Positions 1-11,919 of a stretch of DNA of 64,000 nucleotides are shown here, piece by piece. Source of the stretch: Chlorokybus atmophyticus (lineage: Eukaryota; Streptophyta; Chlorokybophyceae; Chlorokybales; Chlorokybaceae); the NCBI GenBank assembly GCA_009103225.1, contig RHPI01002438.1, forward strand, positions 949,252 through 1,013,251. The letters are read 5' to 3'. The translations under genes were made by a program, and so were the position numbers. Below the pieces are notes generated by a model, which was not told where the DNA came from, made no database searches, and saw only the letters and a list, made by a program, of their open reading frames with translations. How positions within the stretch are numbered: the first letter of the stretch is position 1; the number at the start of each line of letters is the position of its first letter.

Positions 1-283
1 CTTCTTTCGCGCTGTCTTGAAACAGTTGAACTGGTAAACTCAGGCAAGCAGCCGCAGGTTACAGGTTGCGCATGGCCAGCGCAGCACGCAGGGACCATGC
101 GTAGCAACAGGTTTTCGTGGCATCAAGTAGCAACACCAGCCGCATGGCTCTAGTAATGGGAATCGGTTACGCTCTGTAGCTATTGGGTAGGTAATTAGCA
201 TTTTTGCCCTGCTTTGTTCAGCTTTGGCGATAATATAGCCGATTGCACCATCAACTAATTGTATGCAGCCGTAGTACCCCTCC
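1..283. other. Unannotated flank before assembly gap
   Basis: No convincing exon, RNA gene or repeat is visible in this short flank. Confidence 0.4.
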
Positions 284-621
284 NNNNNNNNNNNNNNNNN
301 NNNNNNNNNNNNNNNNNNNNNNNNNNNNNNNNNNNNNNNNNNNNNNNNNNNNNNNNNNNNNNNNNNNNNNNNNNNNNNNNNNNNNNNNNNNNNNNNNNNN
401 NNNNNNNNNNNNNNNNNNNNNNNNNNNNNNNNNNNNNNNNNNNNNNNNNNNNNNNNNNNNNNNNNNNNNNNNNNNNNNNNNNNNNNNNNNNNNNNNNNNN
501 NNNNNNNNNNNNNNNNNNNNNNNNNNNNNNNNNNNNNNNNNNNNNNNNNNNNNNNNNNNNNNNNNNNNNNNNNNNNNNNNNNNNNNNNNNNNNNNNNNNN
601 NNNNNNNNNNNNNNNNNNNNN
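284..621. other. Assembly gap (338 N)
   Basis: A run of 338 undetermined bases. It abuts a long TC microsatellite, so the gap probably reflects a collapsed simple repeat. Confidence 0.98.
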
Positions 622-694
<73 letters not shown>

Positions 695-720
695 CTCGCT
701 CTCGCTCTCGCGCGCGCGCT
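622..720. repeat. (TC)n microsatellite
   Basis: About 70 bp of pure TC dinucleotide, grading into CGCTCT and CGCG units, directly next to the N run. Open frames through it encode only Ser-Leu or Arg-Glu dipeptides and are not genes. Confidence 0.95.
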
Positions 721-2163
721 CGGTAGTAGTGAGTGAGATGCGCTGAGTGTACGTTGTACATAGAACCTGCGGCGCGTCAGTGCTGCTTGTGCATATATCC
801 ACAGCTATACCCTCTGGTGTAATCAGTTTTGATGGGCATGCATGTACAAAAGATGCACGGTGGACTATGTGCTTTGCTTGCCGCAAGGTAGATAGATGGG
901 GTATATGTTTAACCATAAGTGTGGTTAACTATACCTCATATATGTGTATACATGGTTTGTCTTGATCTAACTATCGCACTAGCGCTCATTCACTTGGTGT
1001 TTGCTCCTCTCCATAACTTTACTTGCCTCTCCTTTTATCTTTGAAAGATGTAGCAATTTCTATGTAGCAAATATAAGTTGTGTATTTGTCACAGCCCACT
1101 CGAGCATAAAAGAGTTATTGCTTTTATGGTCGTTTTGTGGTTATATAATGTACCTTCCTGTTACATCCCCCCCCACTTAAGAACGCTGACGTCCTCGGCA
1201 GCTGGCCATCAGCTGGGGAATTTTCCCAGGGGTTTGCTAGGGTCGGCCACCGGCCCCACCGGCAAAGACCGGCTAAATTAGGCCCATACCGGTTAACGCG
1301 CGCATAGCGCGCCGTTAACGGCCCCACACAGGTCGCATCGAGCACATCAACAAGAATATATACTTCCCAAGCTGGTACATGTAAACATTGCTCTGCTCGT
1401 CTATTGCCAGTCTCAGTCTGCCCGATGTCTTTTCACAGAGGTGCACATAAGCCCAATCTCCAGAATACGATTGTTGTGCTTAGCAAAGTACACACAATCA
1501 CTCTAAGTGCTTGAGTCACCGTGGTTGTGATATATCTTGAATGATTTCGCATGGTATAACACATTTTATCATCAGTATTGGCCATATGCTGTGCCAGCTT
1601 GCACTGAAATCCCATGATTTCAACCTACGCAAGAGTAACAATTCATTATGACAAAATAACATCATTGCTAATTGCTGATCGTTCAACGACACTTGACTAT
1701 ACTTGACAATGTGCAAGGTGCGCTTGAGCTGCACAACTTTCTGATGGCAATAGAGAGTGTGTAGTTTTAGTCAGTCAGCAGAAGATGTGCAGCAGCAAAA
1801 TTAGGGTTTGCACGTCGCTAGTATCGCTACAACCAGTCGCAACGACAGCTGCGGTACGACACCCCTGGTCCATGTTGTCGCTTACGGGCGGGCGGCGGCG
1901 GCGGCGACGACAACGGTGACGTGGGAGCTGGAGGTGGCAAGACTTTGCTGCTCAACAGTAGAAACCCTACAGCATTGCTTGTGTGCTTTGCCACAAGCTT
2001 GCGGGAACAGGGCGCTTTAGAGTGCCAGTGTGAGCGTTAGCAGGTCAACAGTGAGCCCACTGCTTGAGCAGTCGGTGGTTGGACCGCCGTCAGGCGAGGC
2101 CAGGCCAGCCCGGAGCAGGCCAGGGTAGGGGAAGGCAGGCCGGTGAGAGAAGAGAGAAGAAAG
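721..2163. other. Intergenic region upstream of the PP6 gene
   Basis: No exon chain is supported. A GC-rich, low-complexity block lies at about 1165-1345. It follows a run of eight C and contains an imperfect inverted repeat with GTTAAC ends at 1292-1319, so it may be part of a dispersed element. The last few hundred bases presumably hold the promoter and leader of the phosphatase gene, but no clear box is visible. Confidence 0.4.
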
Positions 2164-3879
2164 ATGGGTCTGGCGCTGGAGGAGTGGGCGGCGAAGGTGA
2201 GGAAGTGCGAGTATTTGGCTGAGGACGAGCTGAAGGCGCTCTGCGAGCACGTGAAGGGCATCCTGGTGGAGGAGAGCAACGTGCAGCCGGTGAACAGCCC
2301 CGTGACGGTGTGCGGCGACATCCATGGGCAGTTCCATGACCTGCTGAAGCTGTTCGAGACGGGGGGGCAGTGCCCGAGCACCGCCTACATCTTCATGGGG
2401 GACTTCGTGGACAGGGGCTACAACAGCCTGGAGGTGTTCACTACGCTGATGCTGCTCAAGGCGAGGTTCCCCGCGCATGTCACGCTGCTGAGAGGCAATC
2501 ACGAGAGCAGGCAGATCACGCAGGTGTATGGCTTCTATGACGAGTGCCAGCGCAAGTATGGCAACGCCAACGCATGGCGCTACTGCACAGCTGTGTTTGA
2601 CTACCTCACACTCTCCGCAATTATTGACGGACGCGTCCTATGCGTGCATGGAGGACTCTCACCCGACATTCGCACACTCGACCAGGTTTGCCCCTTATGT
2701 AACGCCACTCACAGCTTGTTTAATTGTGTGCCACAATGCAAAGCAGCTTGCACTTTGTCAAGTGAGTCTTGCAAGTGGTAACAGTCACAGTAATCTTATA
2801 CAAGTGATAGGAGTTACAGTAATTGCAGAATTGACTCTTGGACATTATTGGGGGGGGGCAAAACGACTGCAACGGGACGCATTGATGGTATTTGCATGCA
2901 GCTGACAGGTAAGCTGTAGGTTTTAAGCTCTCACTCTGCCATTGCAGGTGCGGACTATTGACCGGTTGTGCGAGATTCCTCATGAAGGACCGTTTTGCGG
3001 TGAGCACTGGTCATGCATTGGGGTGTGTTCAAAGACTTTCTTGTACTCGCCTGGCTGAGTCAGTGGTTGGCACAGATCTGATGTGGAGTGATCCGGAAGA
3101 AATTGATACATGGGCGGTGAGCCCGCGCGGAGCAGGCTGGTTGTTTGGGGCGCGCGTGACAACAGAGGTACATCATTGTCCGATTGCATGCCACTGTTGG
3201 TTTAACAAGCACGCTGGGTGCATGCAGTTGGTGCCATAAGGTCAGTACATAGAAATTGACGCGCTTGTCAACAAGACATGTGCGCATAGATTTCAGAATG
3301 TGATAATTGCAACACCCTGCATGTCACAAGCATTACATACTGTGCGCTGCAGCCGGCTGTAGTCCTTTTTAAGTCACCTATATCTGGATTGCATGGTAGG
3401 TAGGTTTGCTACATTAAGTCATGTTTGATCACACCCATGAGTACTCACTGATTGGTTGTGGGCCGCAGTTCAATCACATAAACAGCTTGGACTTGATATG
3501 TCGAGCGCATCAGCTGGTGCAGGAGGGGCTGAAGTACATGTTCCCAGATAAATCTCTGGTTACGGTCAGTACATGCATAGTTCTTGCGGCTTATATACGA
3601 GACAAAGTGCTCATGAGCATGCAGGCGTTACTCACATTCTGTATGTTGCAGGTGTGGTCAGCGCCAAACTACTGCTATCGGTGTGGCAATGTTGCTTCAA
3701 TACTCTGCTTTGATGAGAAGATGGTGAGAGCTGAAACTTTTGAACTTAGTGTTACCCCGCATGATATGAAATTAACTGTTATACTGCATTCACAGGAACG
3801 AACGGTCAAGTACTTCAGGGAAACAGAGGAGAACAACACGATGATGGCGCCTCGCGTCGCAGTCCCATACTTCTTGTAG
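2164..3879 (+). CDS. PPP6C: Serine/threonine protein phosphatase PP6 catalytic subunit
   Basis: Metallophosphatase that removes phosphate from Ser/Thr; the plant orthologues are FyPP1/FyPP3. Six exons chain in phase: 2164-2685, 2948-2999, 3076-3167, 3469-3564, 3652-3723 and 3796-3879, all GT-AG, giving 305 residues, the length I know for PP6 catalytic subunits. Metal-binding motifs are in exon 1: GDIHGQ (about residue 51), GDFVDRG (about 80) and GNHES (about 111). The C-terminus ends in PYFL, as in PP6, where the terminal Leu is a carboxymethylation site in PP2A-like enzymes. The spacing and the ESNVQPV and [13 protein letters not shown] segments favour PP6 over PP2A or PP4. The start is the ATG at 2164; the frame is open upstream to 2143 but begins there with GTG. 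Intact, with no unusual residue seen. Confidence 0.95.
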
Positions 3880-5857
3880 ATGTCTGTTGTGCTATACCTG
3901 TAGCATAGTGTTGTACATTTAGTTGCCATGCTATGTATTGGTACATGCGCTTGCACGCCAATTTACCTACGAATTGTCATACAAGTTAACAAGTTTGCTG
4001 CAAATGAAGGATTACACCTAGTGTTTAATCAACAGCAGTTTACAGGTACATCACGTGTCAGCTGATGCCAGAAGTATGCCTTGGTCGGCCGGTACCATCA
4101 AGCAGCAAGTTTAAATATGATTGCTGACTGGTGATGTGCATAAGGGAAGCCATTGCTTATACGTAGTGGACTGAGTTAAGTTAACATCCTCTCTCAGGAC
4201 TCTTCGCGATGCATACAATTTTGTGTGGTCCTTAGGCAGTTTGATCGGTTGGTCTGCTGCCTGCCTTGGCCAGCATTTGCGTTACACATAGGATACAAAA
4301 AATGCAAGAAGAAACTCGCACATGCAAATCAACGTGAACATGCAATGGTATATAGAGTAGGAATTGATCTTAGGCCCTTCATGTAGTAACTCTCTCGCCT
4401 GTCCCGCTGCTGCGTGATGTGTATCCTGGCTATTGTTAGCTTCAACAGGTCACATCAACACTCTACTACTGTGAACGTGTGTGCTCACATATCCACATAC
4501 AATGCTATTGCGTCCGCACATCAGGACTAGCAACGGAAGGCGTGCTTAATATATGCTCTACACATGGTGTATGTCAGTAAGAATCTGCTTGTTTGGCGGC
4601 CTGGCTGGAGTGTGTGCATTTAGCGCATGTGTAGAATACATGCAATGGTGTGCATGTGGCAAAGCCTATTAGATAAATACATGTTTGGCAGCTTGCTCAT
4701 TGTGGGGTGTTGCTTCAGGTGAGGCGCTGTTCCTACTTGCTGCCTGCCCTGCCTTGCTGAGCGTGCTGCTGTGGAGCCCAGCACACGCCTTGCTTTGCCA
4801 TTGCCTTGCCTTGCCTATGTAGGCTGATCTGAGTAGCAGATGCAAGGCACAGCAGCAGGAGCAGAGGCAAGATAGGGCTTTATTCCAACAGGGGCGTACA
4901 CTAACTACGTGCTTTTACCTGAGTGCGTGCAAGTGGGGCTGAGGGGTGGGTAGGATAGCGCAGCAAGACAAGGCAGCAAGCACACCAACCTATAGCAACA
5001 GGCGCGAGTGGTTAGACCAGGTAGGTAGGCCAGCAACCGCAACAGCAAAGCAGGGCGAGGGGGATGGTGGGATGGTGGTTCGGGTGCAGTGTGCTGTGCA
5101 GTCGCAGATGTCTAACAGTTAACTTGCAACTTGTGTCGTCTGTCCGATTGTCTGATTGTTGAGCTTGTTAGCACGGTGTTGTTGTCGTGCCATAGTCTTT
5201 GGCTATATTTGTGCCCTCAATGCGCATCCCCAACCACTCGGTAAGCCCAGGCCTAAGAACATCAACTGGCACACTCGTAACGACTTCTAGGTAGGCACCA
5301 CAGGCACGGTTACCGAGTAGGTAGCTACGCATGCTAGCAGATTGGTGTGCATGTGCATGTGCATTGGTGCATGTGCATGTTCTTTTCCATCATGCTGCAG
5401 TGTACCGGTATGCCTGGGCAAGGCAGTGCATAGCTGGGCGTGCTCTTGCGTATCAGCAGTGCATAAGTGACGTTAGGACAATATCTTTAATCAACAAACG
5501 CGCAAGTGCTCGTTACCAAGGAGCATGTTATGTACTTGTGTACCTGTCAAGCGCTTGTTGATATCTGGTACACCCAGCGCCCCATGCTTATGCAATCCTT
5601 CTAACCTGCACTATACAAGCGCCCATGCTCCCCTGCAGAAGCAACCAAAAGCATGCAGATTGAACACATCACAGCACAAGGTGGTGAAGCCGTAGTGAAA
5701 TGGTCACGCAGTTGTTGTACTACTGCAATAGTGAATTACACCGTGCCCGGGGCTCCAAGCTTCATGGCTCCCTATGCTCGCAGTCAGCAGACTTGACAAC
5801 AACCACATGGCTTAAGTGGCATCTTCCCCGCACAGCAGCCAATAAAGGACGCGCTGC
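3880..5857. other. Intergenic region
   Basis: About 2 kb between the PP6 gene and the first F-box-like gene. It has CCTTGC-rich low complexity near 4730-4830. I see no exon with plausible splice sites and no RNA gene. Confidence 0.4.
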
Positions 5858-6454
5858 TTAGTTCAGGGCGCCACCTGCATTTTCCAACATATCCAAAAAC
5901 GGCATCGGGCTTAACGATATCCCACTTTGCATTGTCAACCCTTGGAACCTGTCGTGGCTTTCCTTCACATGCAGCAACTCTCCGTCTGCAACTCTCATGG
6001 CAAATGAATAGTCGCGATATTCGCACTCCCCCAATTCATCCCTCAGCTTCAGCCGTACGGCGAGCTCATCATCACGGACATAATTTATGAGGAGGAACTG
6101 GCAGCGAAAGGGTTCGCATTCCCTCCAATATGGCGCGCCATATGTTGTAAACAGATTACTATCCCCTCGCATAGACATGCAGAAGCCACCAACGAGAACT
6201 TGTGACTGCGCCTTCACTTCTTGCATGCGATCGTGGCACATGCGCACGAGGGACTTCAACTCCTTATGCATGTTGGCTGGCCACCGCTGCCGGTAGTACT
6301 CATCCTCCACATCCGCAGCTGCTTGTCTCCAGGTCCTGTTCACGCAGGCGGCCATCGCTCGCGCTCGCGGGCTCAACTGCTTCATGATAGTGAACAACAG
6401 GTGGCCACTTGATGTTACAACTTCGGATGGCATGAGACAGCTTGCTGCTTGCAT
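5858..6454 (-). CDS. F-box-like protein, copy A
   Basis: Single coding exon of 198 codons from the ATG at 6454; the frame is open upstream to 6511, with further in-frame ATGs. Residues about 18-55 resemble an F-box: a hydrophobic helix ending in QLSPRARAMAACVNRTW, then YYRQRWP. That would make it a substrate adaptor for an SCF ubiquitin ligase, but the match is by eye and no C-terminal repeat domain is recognisable. A paralogue lies at 17145-17825 and a dead copy at about 12500-13120. In all three copies the coding start is preceded by CAG|GATGC, which looks like a splice acceptor. About 0.7 kb upstream each has a GGC-rich tract ending in a GGGAG|GTAA donor (near 7170 here), so a 5' leader exon is likely. 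Confidence 0.55.
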   Translation of the reverse strand: MQAASCLMPSEVVTSSGHLLFTIMKQLSPRARAMAACVNRTWRQAAADVEDEYYRQRWPANMHKELKSLVRMCHDRMQEVKAQSQVLVGGFCMSMRGDSNLFTTYGAPYWRECEPFRCQFLLINYVRDDELAVRLKLRDELGECEYRDYSFAMRVADGELLHVKESHDRFQGLTMQSGISLSPMPFLDMLENAGGALN

Positions 6455-7250
6455 CCTGGTGGATACGCGCAGTGAAAGTGGTGCCATCAGTTCAGCAGTA
6501 GCATAATGCACATAACCATGCGCATTTTGACAGTCTCAATTGCAATCTCCTGATTGAGTCCATTCTTCTTTACCAGTGACGCAGCAACTTTCTTTTCCTC
6601 CACTTACAAGTCTGTTGTTTGTCGACGGATTTGCAGTTTCGCACAGCAAAGACGCGTTTTCAGCTAAGATGCGTGTGCAGCTAAGCTTACAGTTACATGA
6701 CGTCGAGCGGCTAAGAATGTGCTGTCGCAATCAAAGCTATCAGCCTGTAGTGCACGCCTTGGCAGGGTTCACCCATTGCAACAGCTGATTGCAAGCAGCT
6801 AGCAACACACATTGTGACGCGGGATGACCGCTGCATGTGACAAAGCTTAGCTACAAACGCACCTGCGAGCCTTGCTTGTGGGTTACAGCAAGAATAGGAA
6901 CACAGCTGACTCAGCGGTACTCAATTATAACAGCTCACTGCCCAACGCCTAACTTTCAGTATAACATTTCTGGCAGGGGACAAGCCTCACTCAGCTAATC
7001 TCAGGGCGAGAGGCGAGGCTCAGCTCAGCTCAGCTCAGCTGAGCTGAGTCAGCACGCCCGCAGGCATGCAAGGAGCATGACCTCAGTCAGGATGAATGCG
7101 CCACGCGTTGGCCGCGTGACCAACACCCACCACGAACGACACTACATCACAGCCAGGCAATGCTTTACCTCCCCGCCACCGCCGCCACCGCCGCCGCCGC
7201 CGCCGTTGCTTCGCTGCCTAGTTCAAGTGACACCAGCACCAGTCAACGTC
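6455..7250 (-). other. Leader/intron segment of F-box copy A with a GGC-rich leader exon
   Basis: Read on the minus strand, a (GGC)n-rich segment at about 7171-7225 ends in a good splice donor and is conserved in copies B (about 14001-14065) and C (16176-16238). The intervening sequence also aligns between copies and contains repeated AGCTC motifs at 7011-7045. I infer a 5' leader exon and intron; translation of the leader is not in frame with the F-box exon. Confidence 0.4.
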
Positions 7251-9480
7251 AAGAACGCTTTGCCTATGTGTTGTTCAAGCAGTGTTTCAGAAGCGGCAAG
7301 CTTTCATCCTTTGTAGAAGCAGCTTTTTGCGAAGCGCAACGCTCACATGCTTGGGTCGTCATCAACAACCACAACCACCGACAATGCGCCTGTTGCAGGT
7401 ACGTGTGGCTGTTGGGTTCCTCTTTCCATGCTGTCTGACGAGCTCCCCTGCCCCACTATGTTGGTCAGCTCAAGCAGCTGCTGCTGACTGCTGTTGCAAT
7501 TGCTGCTAGCAGGCAGTGACTCTTTCACCAGGCAACTGCCACTACTGCGCCTGTTGATGTAACTGCTAGCCATACAAGCACAGTAGCGTAGGCTGTAGTG
7601 TGCAGCATTTGAGGAAACAAGGCAATCAAGCCCATGCATCCGGCTCTACTTCTGTGCCTTTGCATGAAGAATGAGAGAACAGGTAGTGTCGTGCAATCTA
7701 TGCTAGTCTTTGTTGGGTCAGCTACACGCCTCGAAGTGGGCTGTTAATTGCCTCATGCATTAACCACTTCCTGCCTTACAACTTACATGCAAGCTTGCTG
7801 AAACAATGGTTGCTTGTGTTGGGCTTAGCATGCGGAGTCAGACAGCCCTCCTCGGTTGCAGCTGCTTGCTTGCTGTTTTGCAGCTTGTTCCTTAATACTT
7901 CAGCTTGCTTGGCTTGTTGGGTGTGGCTCTGTGGTGGCCACAGCAAGCTAGTGAGCGACTCTCTGCATTGCAGCTTGTTCCTTAATACTTCAGCTTGCTT
8001 GGCTTGTTGGGTGTGGCTCTGTGGTGGCCACAGCAAGCTAGTGAGCGACTCTCTGCATTGCCGCAGCCGTCGGTTGGCGTTTCTTACAGTGTGGCAGTGG
8101 CTGAGTGGGCTGCTGGTGGCACTTTGTGCTCTGTGGTGAGGCTGCTGCGGCTGCATGCGTTCCCCCTGCCTCATGCAAATGAAGGTTGCATGTGCTACAG
8201 TGTTTGTTGTCCCCTTGGCTTGCGTCGTTTTTCACTGTTGACTGCTTAAAGAGCACAATGCAGCTAGCTTCATACGGCAGCTGCTTGCTGTACAAAGCAG
8301 TTCCGCACAACCGAGTTGGTACTCGCACTTATCTGAACAGATGCGACTGTCATGCTTTGTTGCACGCTTTCTCTTGCTTCACCCATACAAATCCTGCAAG
8401 TGGCATGCTGACGTCTTGAACCGACAACCACATGCAGCCTTCAGCACCACTGCATCTAACTGAAACTCATGGGTTTGCACTTGGCGCATGATGCTGGTTG
8501 CTAAAATGTACCCAACTTTTTTGTTATTGTGGCATCGGGCAGGACCTCACGCTCTAGCTTTGAACAGGTGCCATAGCGCGCACGTTAAGCAGCCGGCCTG
8601 CACACGCACGCGCTTGTGGGCATCGGGTCTACTACCTTCACGATCGCAGCTGTCGCATGTAAGAGCACTTGTCAAATCACTATCTCATACACTCAACGGA
8701 GCTCACACGCACTGCTAGCTCACTGCCAGCTGCTTGCCAGTATCAGACAGCGGTTGACTTAGGCATGTGTATGCAGCATATCAGACAGCACCACGATGCC
8801 CCCCGTCACACCGCATTGTGTTACACTAAACATTCACAGCTGTTGTGGTGAAAGGCTTGCTGTTGATCTTGTCTCTTTGCTTTGCAGGCATCATGCTGGT
8901 GATTGCTCTGCTTGAGGCTGATTGAGGTGCCACTGAGGTACTCTTTGATGAAAGCGAACATGGGTATAGCTTTCTCGTGTGCATCAAACATCAGAGCGCT
9001 GCCGGAATTGCGTGCGCATGACTTCAGAGGTGCGTTCAATATGCTTCCTGCACTCATGAGTTAACCATTCCCACTTTCTGCTTACATATCTTGCTATGTG
9101 TGCAGGTATGTGGCCCCGTGCAACATGTCAAGCTCACGCAAGACCAACAGCGCGAGCATTTGGCACAAGAACCTCCTTGAACAACACCTGGAAGATGTTG
9201 TTCCTGTTACGAGAGCGAGAGTATCAGAGTGTAGCACCGCATGCAGCAAGTTGCCGACGTGCGGTACGCAAGCATACGCACGTGTGTGCTCTGCTCCCAA
9301 CATTCACTTCATGCATCTTTGGCCCCTCTGCAGATCTGGTTAAGTGGTGTTGCTTGGCTTCTCGACGTGTGACGGATGACGCAGCGTTGAAGTTAAGGGA
9401 GATGTGGGCGGGTGTTTGTGTGTCTGTCTCCTTTGATGCTCGCACTGCAAAGCTGACTGCGTTTAGTGCACGTTGCTCTG
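7251..9480. other. Unannotated stretch with small duplications
   Basis: No gene is supported. It holds the 90-bp tandem duplication at 7881-8060. An open segment on the minus strand around 8885-9057 may be a gene relic, but I recognise no domain in it. Confidence 0.35.
7881..8060. repeat. Tandem duplication, 2 x 90 bp
   Basis: The 90-bp unit starting CAGCTTGTTCCTTAATAC at 7881 is repeated without visible change from 7971 to 8060. The identity of the two copies suggests a recent duplication or an assembly artefact. Confidence 0.95.
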
Positions 9481-9489
9481 GTGTTTTTG

Positions 9490-9600
9490 CAACATGGGTG
9501 TTTGATATCAGTGCTAAGACGGTGAGGTCCGCACGCGTGTGGGTGCCCTTCACGCATACACCATGTCGAGCCCCGCGTGCTGTAAGTTGCACTTCAACAA
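9490..9600 (+). repeat. Dispersed repeat R1, copy 1
   Basis: This segment, containing GCACGCGTGTGGGTGCCCTT, is clearly related to the reverse complement of 15225-15360. Conceptual translations share RVWVPF and flanking residues, so it could be a decayed exon copied along with the surrounding block. No intact gene contains it here. Confidence 0.6.
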
Positions 9601-10018
9601 CACTCACTCTCACTCTCTCTCTCACGCACATGCACACGCACACGCACTTGCGCTGTCTCATACATTCACACTCTCACACTCACACACTTGCTTCCACGCT
9701 GTGTTTCACCCTCACACGCTCTCTCACTCACACTCTCACTCTTTCCGTGACACTCGCTGCTTTCACATACTGTGGTTCTCGCTCGCGACGATAAAACAAC
9801 GAGAAGGGGCATGCGGACTACAACATTAATATAGAATGGGCCACGACCCCATCGTGCAGGTTGTGTGTCCTCATCATCCTAGAGGGGGAGGATGAGGTTA
9901 AAGAATGCGTGTGGTGCCTGTATGTGGTGTATATTGCAAAGGAAAAGCGGCACGGGTTCATGCACCACAAGAAGGTGTGTGCTTGCAGATGCATGCCTGG
10001 GGCGCACTCTCGTGCTGG
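9601..10018. other. CA/CT-rich simple-sequence stretch
   Basis: Dense CACTCT and CACACG repeats at about 9600-9770, followed by unremarkable sequence. No gene supported. Confidence 0.5.
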
Positions 10019-10066
10019 AGTATGCGTTGTATACGTGCATGTGAATGCACGTATACAACGCATACT
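10019..10066. repeat. Perfect 22-bp inverted repeat (hairpin H1)
   Basis: Two perfectly complementary 22-base arms (10019-10040 and 10045-10066) are separated by the 4-base loop GTGA. If transcribed, either strand would form a very stable hairpin. No ORF or known element explains it. Confidence 0.9.
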
Positions 10067-11852
10067 TACATGAGTACAATTTGCTTTCTTGGTACGCACA
10101 GAAACCTGACCACACGCACATGCACACACAAGGATACACGTGCTTACACGCGCACGCGCACACACTTACGAGCATATGTGTGTTTGCGTGGGCGACTTGC
10201 AAGCCGCTTGCAGGGCCTGAGGCCAATACACCCCCACCTACGCATGCAGGCAGTGAGGGCCTCCGCTCTGATCACAAACGGTCAGTTCTTGATCAACATA
10301 TGAATTGTGTTGGCGGTGGTGACAAGCATAGCAATCGTCACAATGATGACTACTCGCGTCTTCTTTGTAGACACATCCCAACCACAACATTGCGTTCTGT
10401 GAGGCATGAAAGGTCTCTAACGGCATGCAGGGACCGTTTTATGGTTGGCAACGGCTGCGTGTTCCGCCGCAACGGTAGGTAGTGTACACTGTGATATTAC
10501 GCAACATGATGGTCATGTTGACACATGTACACGTGCACATGCACACCGTCATAATGATCGTTGCCAGCCGCACATGCGCCAACAACATCAACCACTCCAT
10601 ACGTGTCCCCGAGCACCGCCAGCTAAACACAACATAGAAGTTGCTGCGCGTGTGCGTGTGCGTGCGTACGCGCTCGCATGCGTGTGTGCGCATGCGCGTG
10701 CGTGTATGTATGGCGCTTACAACGTATGGTCCTTGCATCACTGGTCAGAGAAGCTATCAATTGCCAACATGATGCGTTGTCTTGTGCACACGAACACCCA
10801 TTTCGCGCACTCGCAGTATTGCCCAAGTGGAGGGCAGGGCAGCGCAGGTCCTCAGCTTTGACGGTAAGTCCACAGTCCCGGAGGACCAGAGCGGGTGGGA
10901 GAACCCCACCCCAAACAGGGATGGAGTGTTTGCCAACATAATAAACTACGAGTGCCAACATTGAGCTAGTATCTCGAAAATGCACAACGTAGCAGTTTGT
11001 ATACGTGGCATTGTGGCTGTCATGCGTGCATGGAATTTGTGTCGATAGCGGCTGCAGCTGCCGGGTAGTTGCAGTCGCACACGTTCACGTGTGTTCGTAT
11101 TTGCAGTTGTGTGCAGTTGTGCAGTGTGGTAGGCATGGAGCCAAGTATGTGTCAGTACTTGAACTCTTGCTGTTCTAGTGATGAGAGAGTGTCGATGCAT
11201 GGTACAACCCGCACGCACCTGTGCACGCAAGTTGGGGGAGAAGGCGTTTGCACAACAATATACAGGACGCTTGGGAGGATGACTCATGTGCGTGGGTCGG
11301 GTCCACGCCATACGCACGCAAGGCACACTACGCAGTTATTAGTAAGAACAGAGTGTTGTCAAAAGCCACAACATGACTAGTGGTACAGGTGGCGCTGGTG
11401 CAGGTAACCACGATTGCAACGTGTGCGTACATGACTGACAGAGGGGCGTAGATGTAGGTGTAGGAGTAGAGTAGGTAGCCCAGTGGTCGCATATGTAGTA
11501 AGAGGTGAGTGTGTTCTGCAGGCTGTTGCATGCGTGGTGTGATCTGAATGGGCATACCCCTCTCGCATTTTCTGTACACATGTGCGCTCACAGCACCAAC
11601 GCTGAAGCCTTATTGCCGCGCCCATACGTGCGTATGCAGTACTCGTTTCTCTCCTCCTTATGCTGCACCTACCAACATGAAGCATTCGCAATAGAGGTTG
11701 CAAGGGTATGACTGTTAACAGAACGACTCGTTTTGGATAGCAACGGATTGTGTTCCGTCCTGAACATTGTAGCACTGTTATTATTGAGTGGGTTGGATTG
11801 TTGATAAGTAGTAAGGAACCCCTGCTTCCTACGGCCTGCCGGCCTGCCCGTA
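10067..11852. other. Repeat-rich non-genic block
   Basis: Contains TGCG/CACA-rich simple sequence. Two segments are homologous to the 14.3-14.8 kb block: 10881-10938, related in inverted orientation to 14725-14790, and about 11195-11375, related in direct orientation to about 14300-14435. Translations of these pairs share WENPT and GGEGVC, suggesting decayed copies of the same exons. No intact gene found. Confidence 0.45.
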
Positions 11853-11919
11853 TAGCACTGCCCCAAGGATGACATAGGCTAGTGTCACACTACCCTATGT
11901 CATCCTTTGGGCAATGCTA
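11853..11919. repeat. Near-perfect 32-bp inverted repeat (hairpin H2)
   Basis: Arms 11853-11884 and 11888-11919 are complementary at all but three positions, with a 3-base loop. The size resembles a small-RNA precursor or the core of a miniature inverted-repeat element. It is not part of any gene I can model. Confidence 0.85.

Noticed and set aside
243-916. Open frames running through the N gap
   Set aside because: They consist of undetermined residues plus TC-repeat translation; no evidence of coding.
2017-2502. 161-codon antisense open frame under the PP6 gene
   Set aside because: It is the shadow of a well-supported conserved exon on the plus strand.
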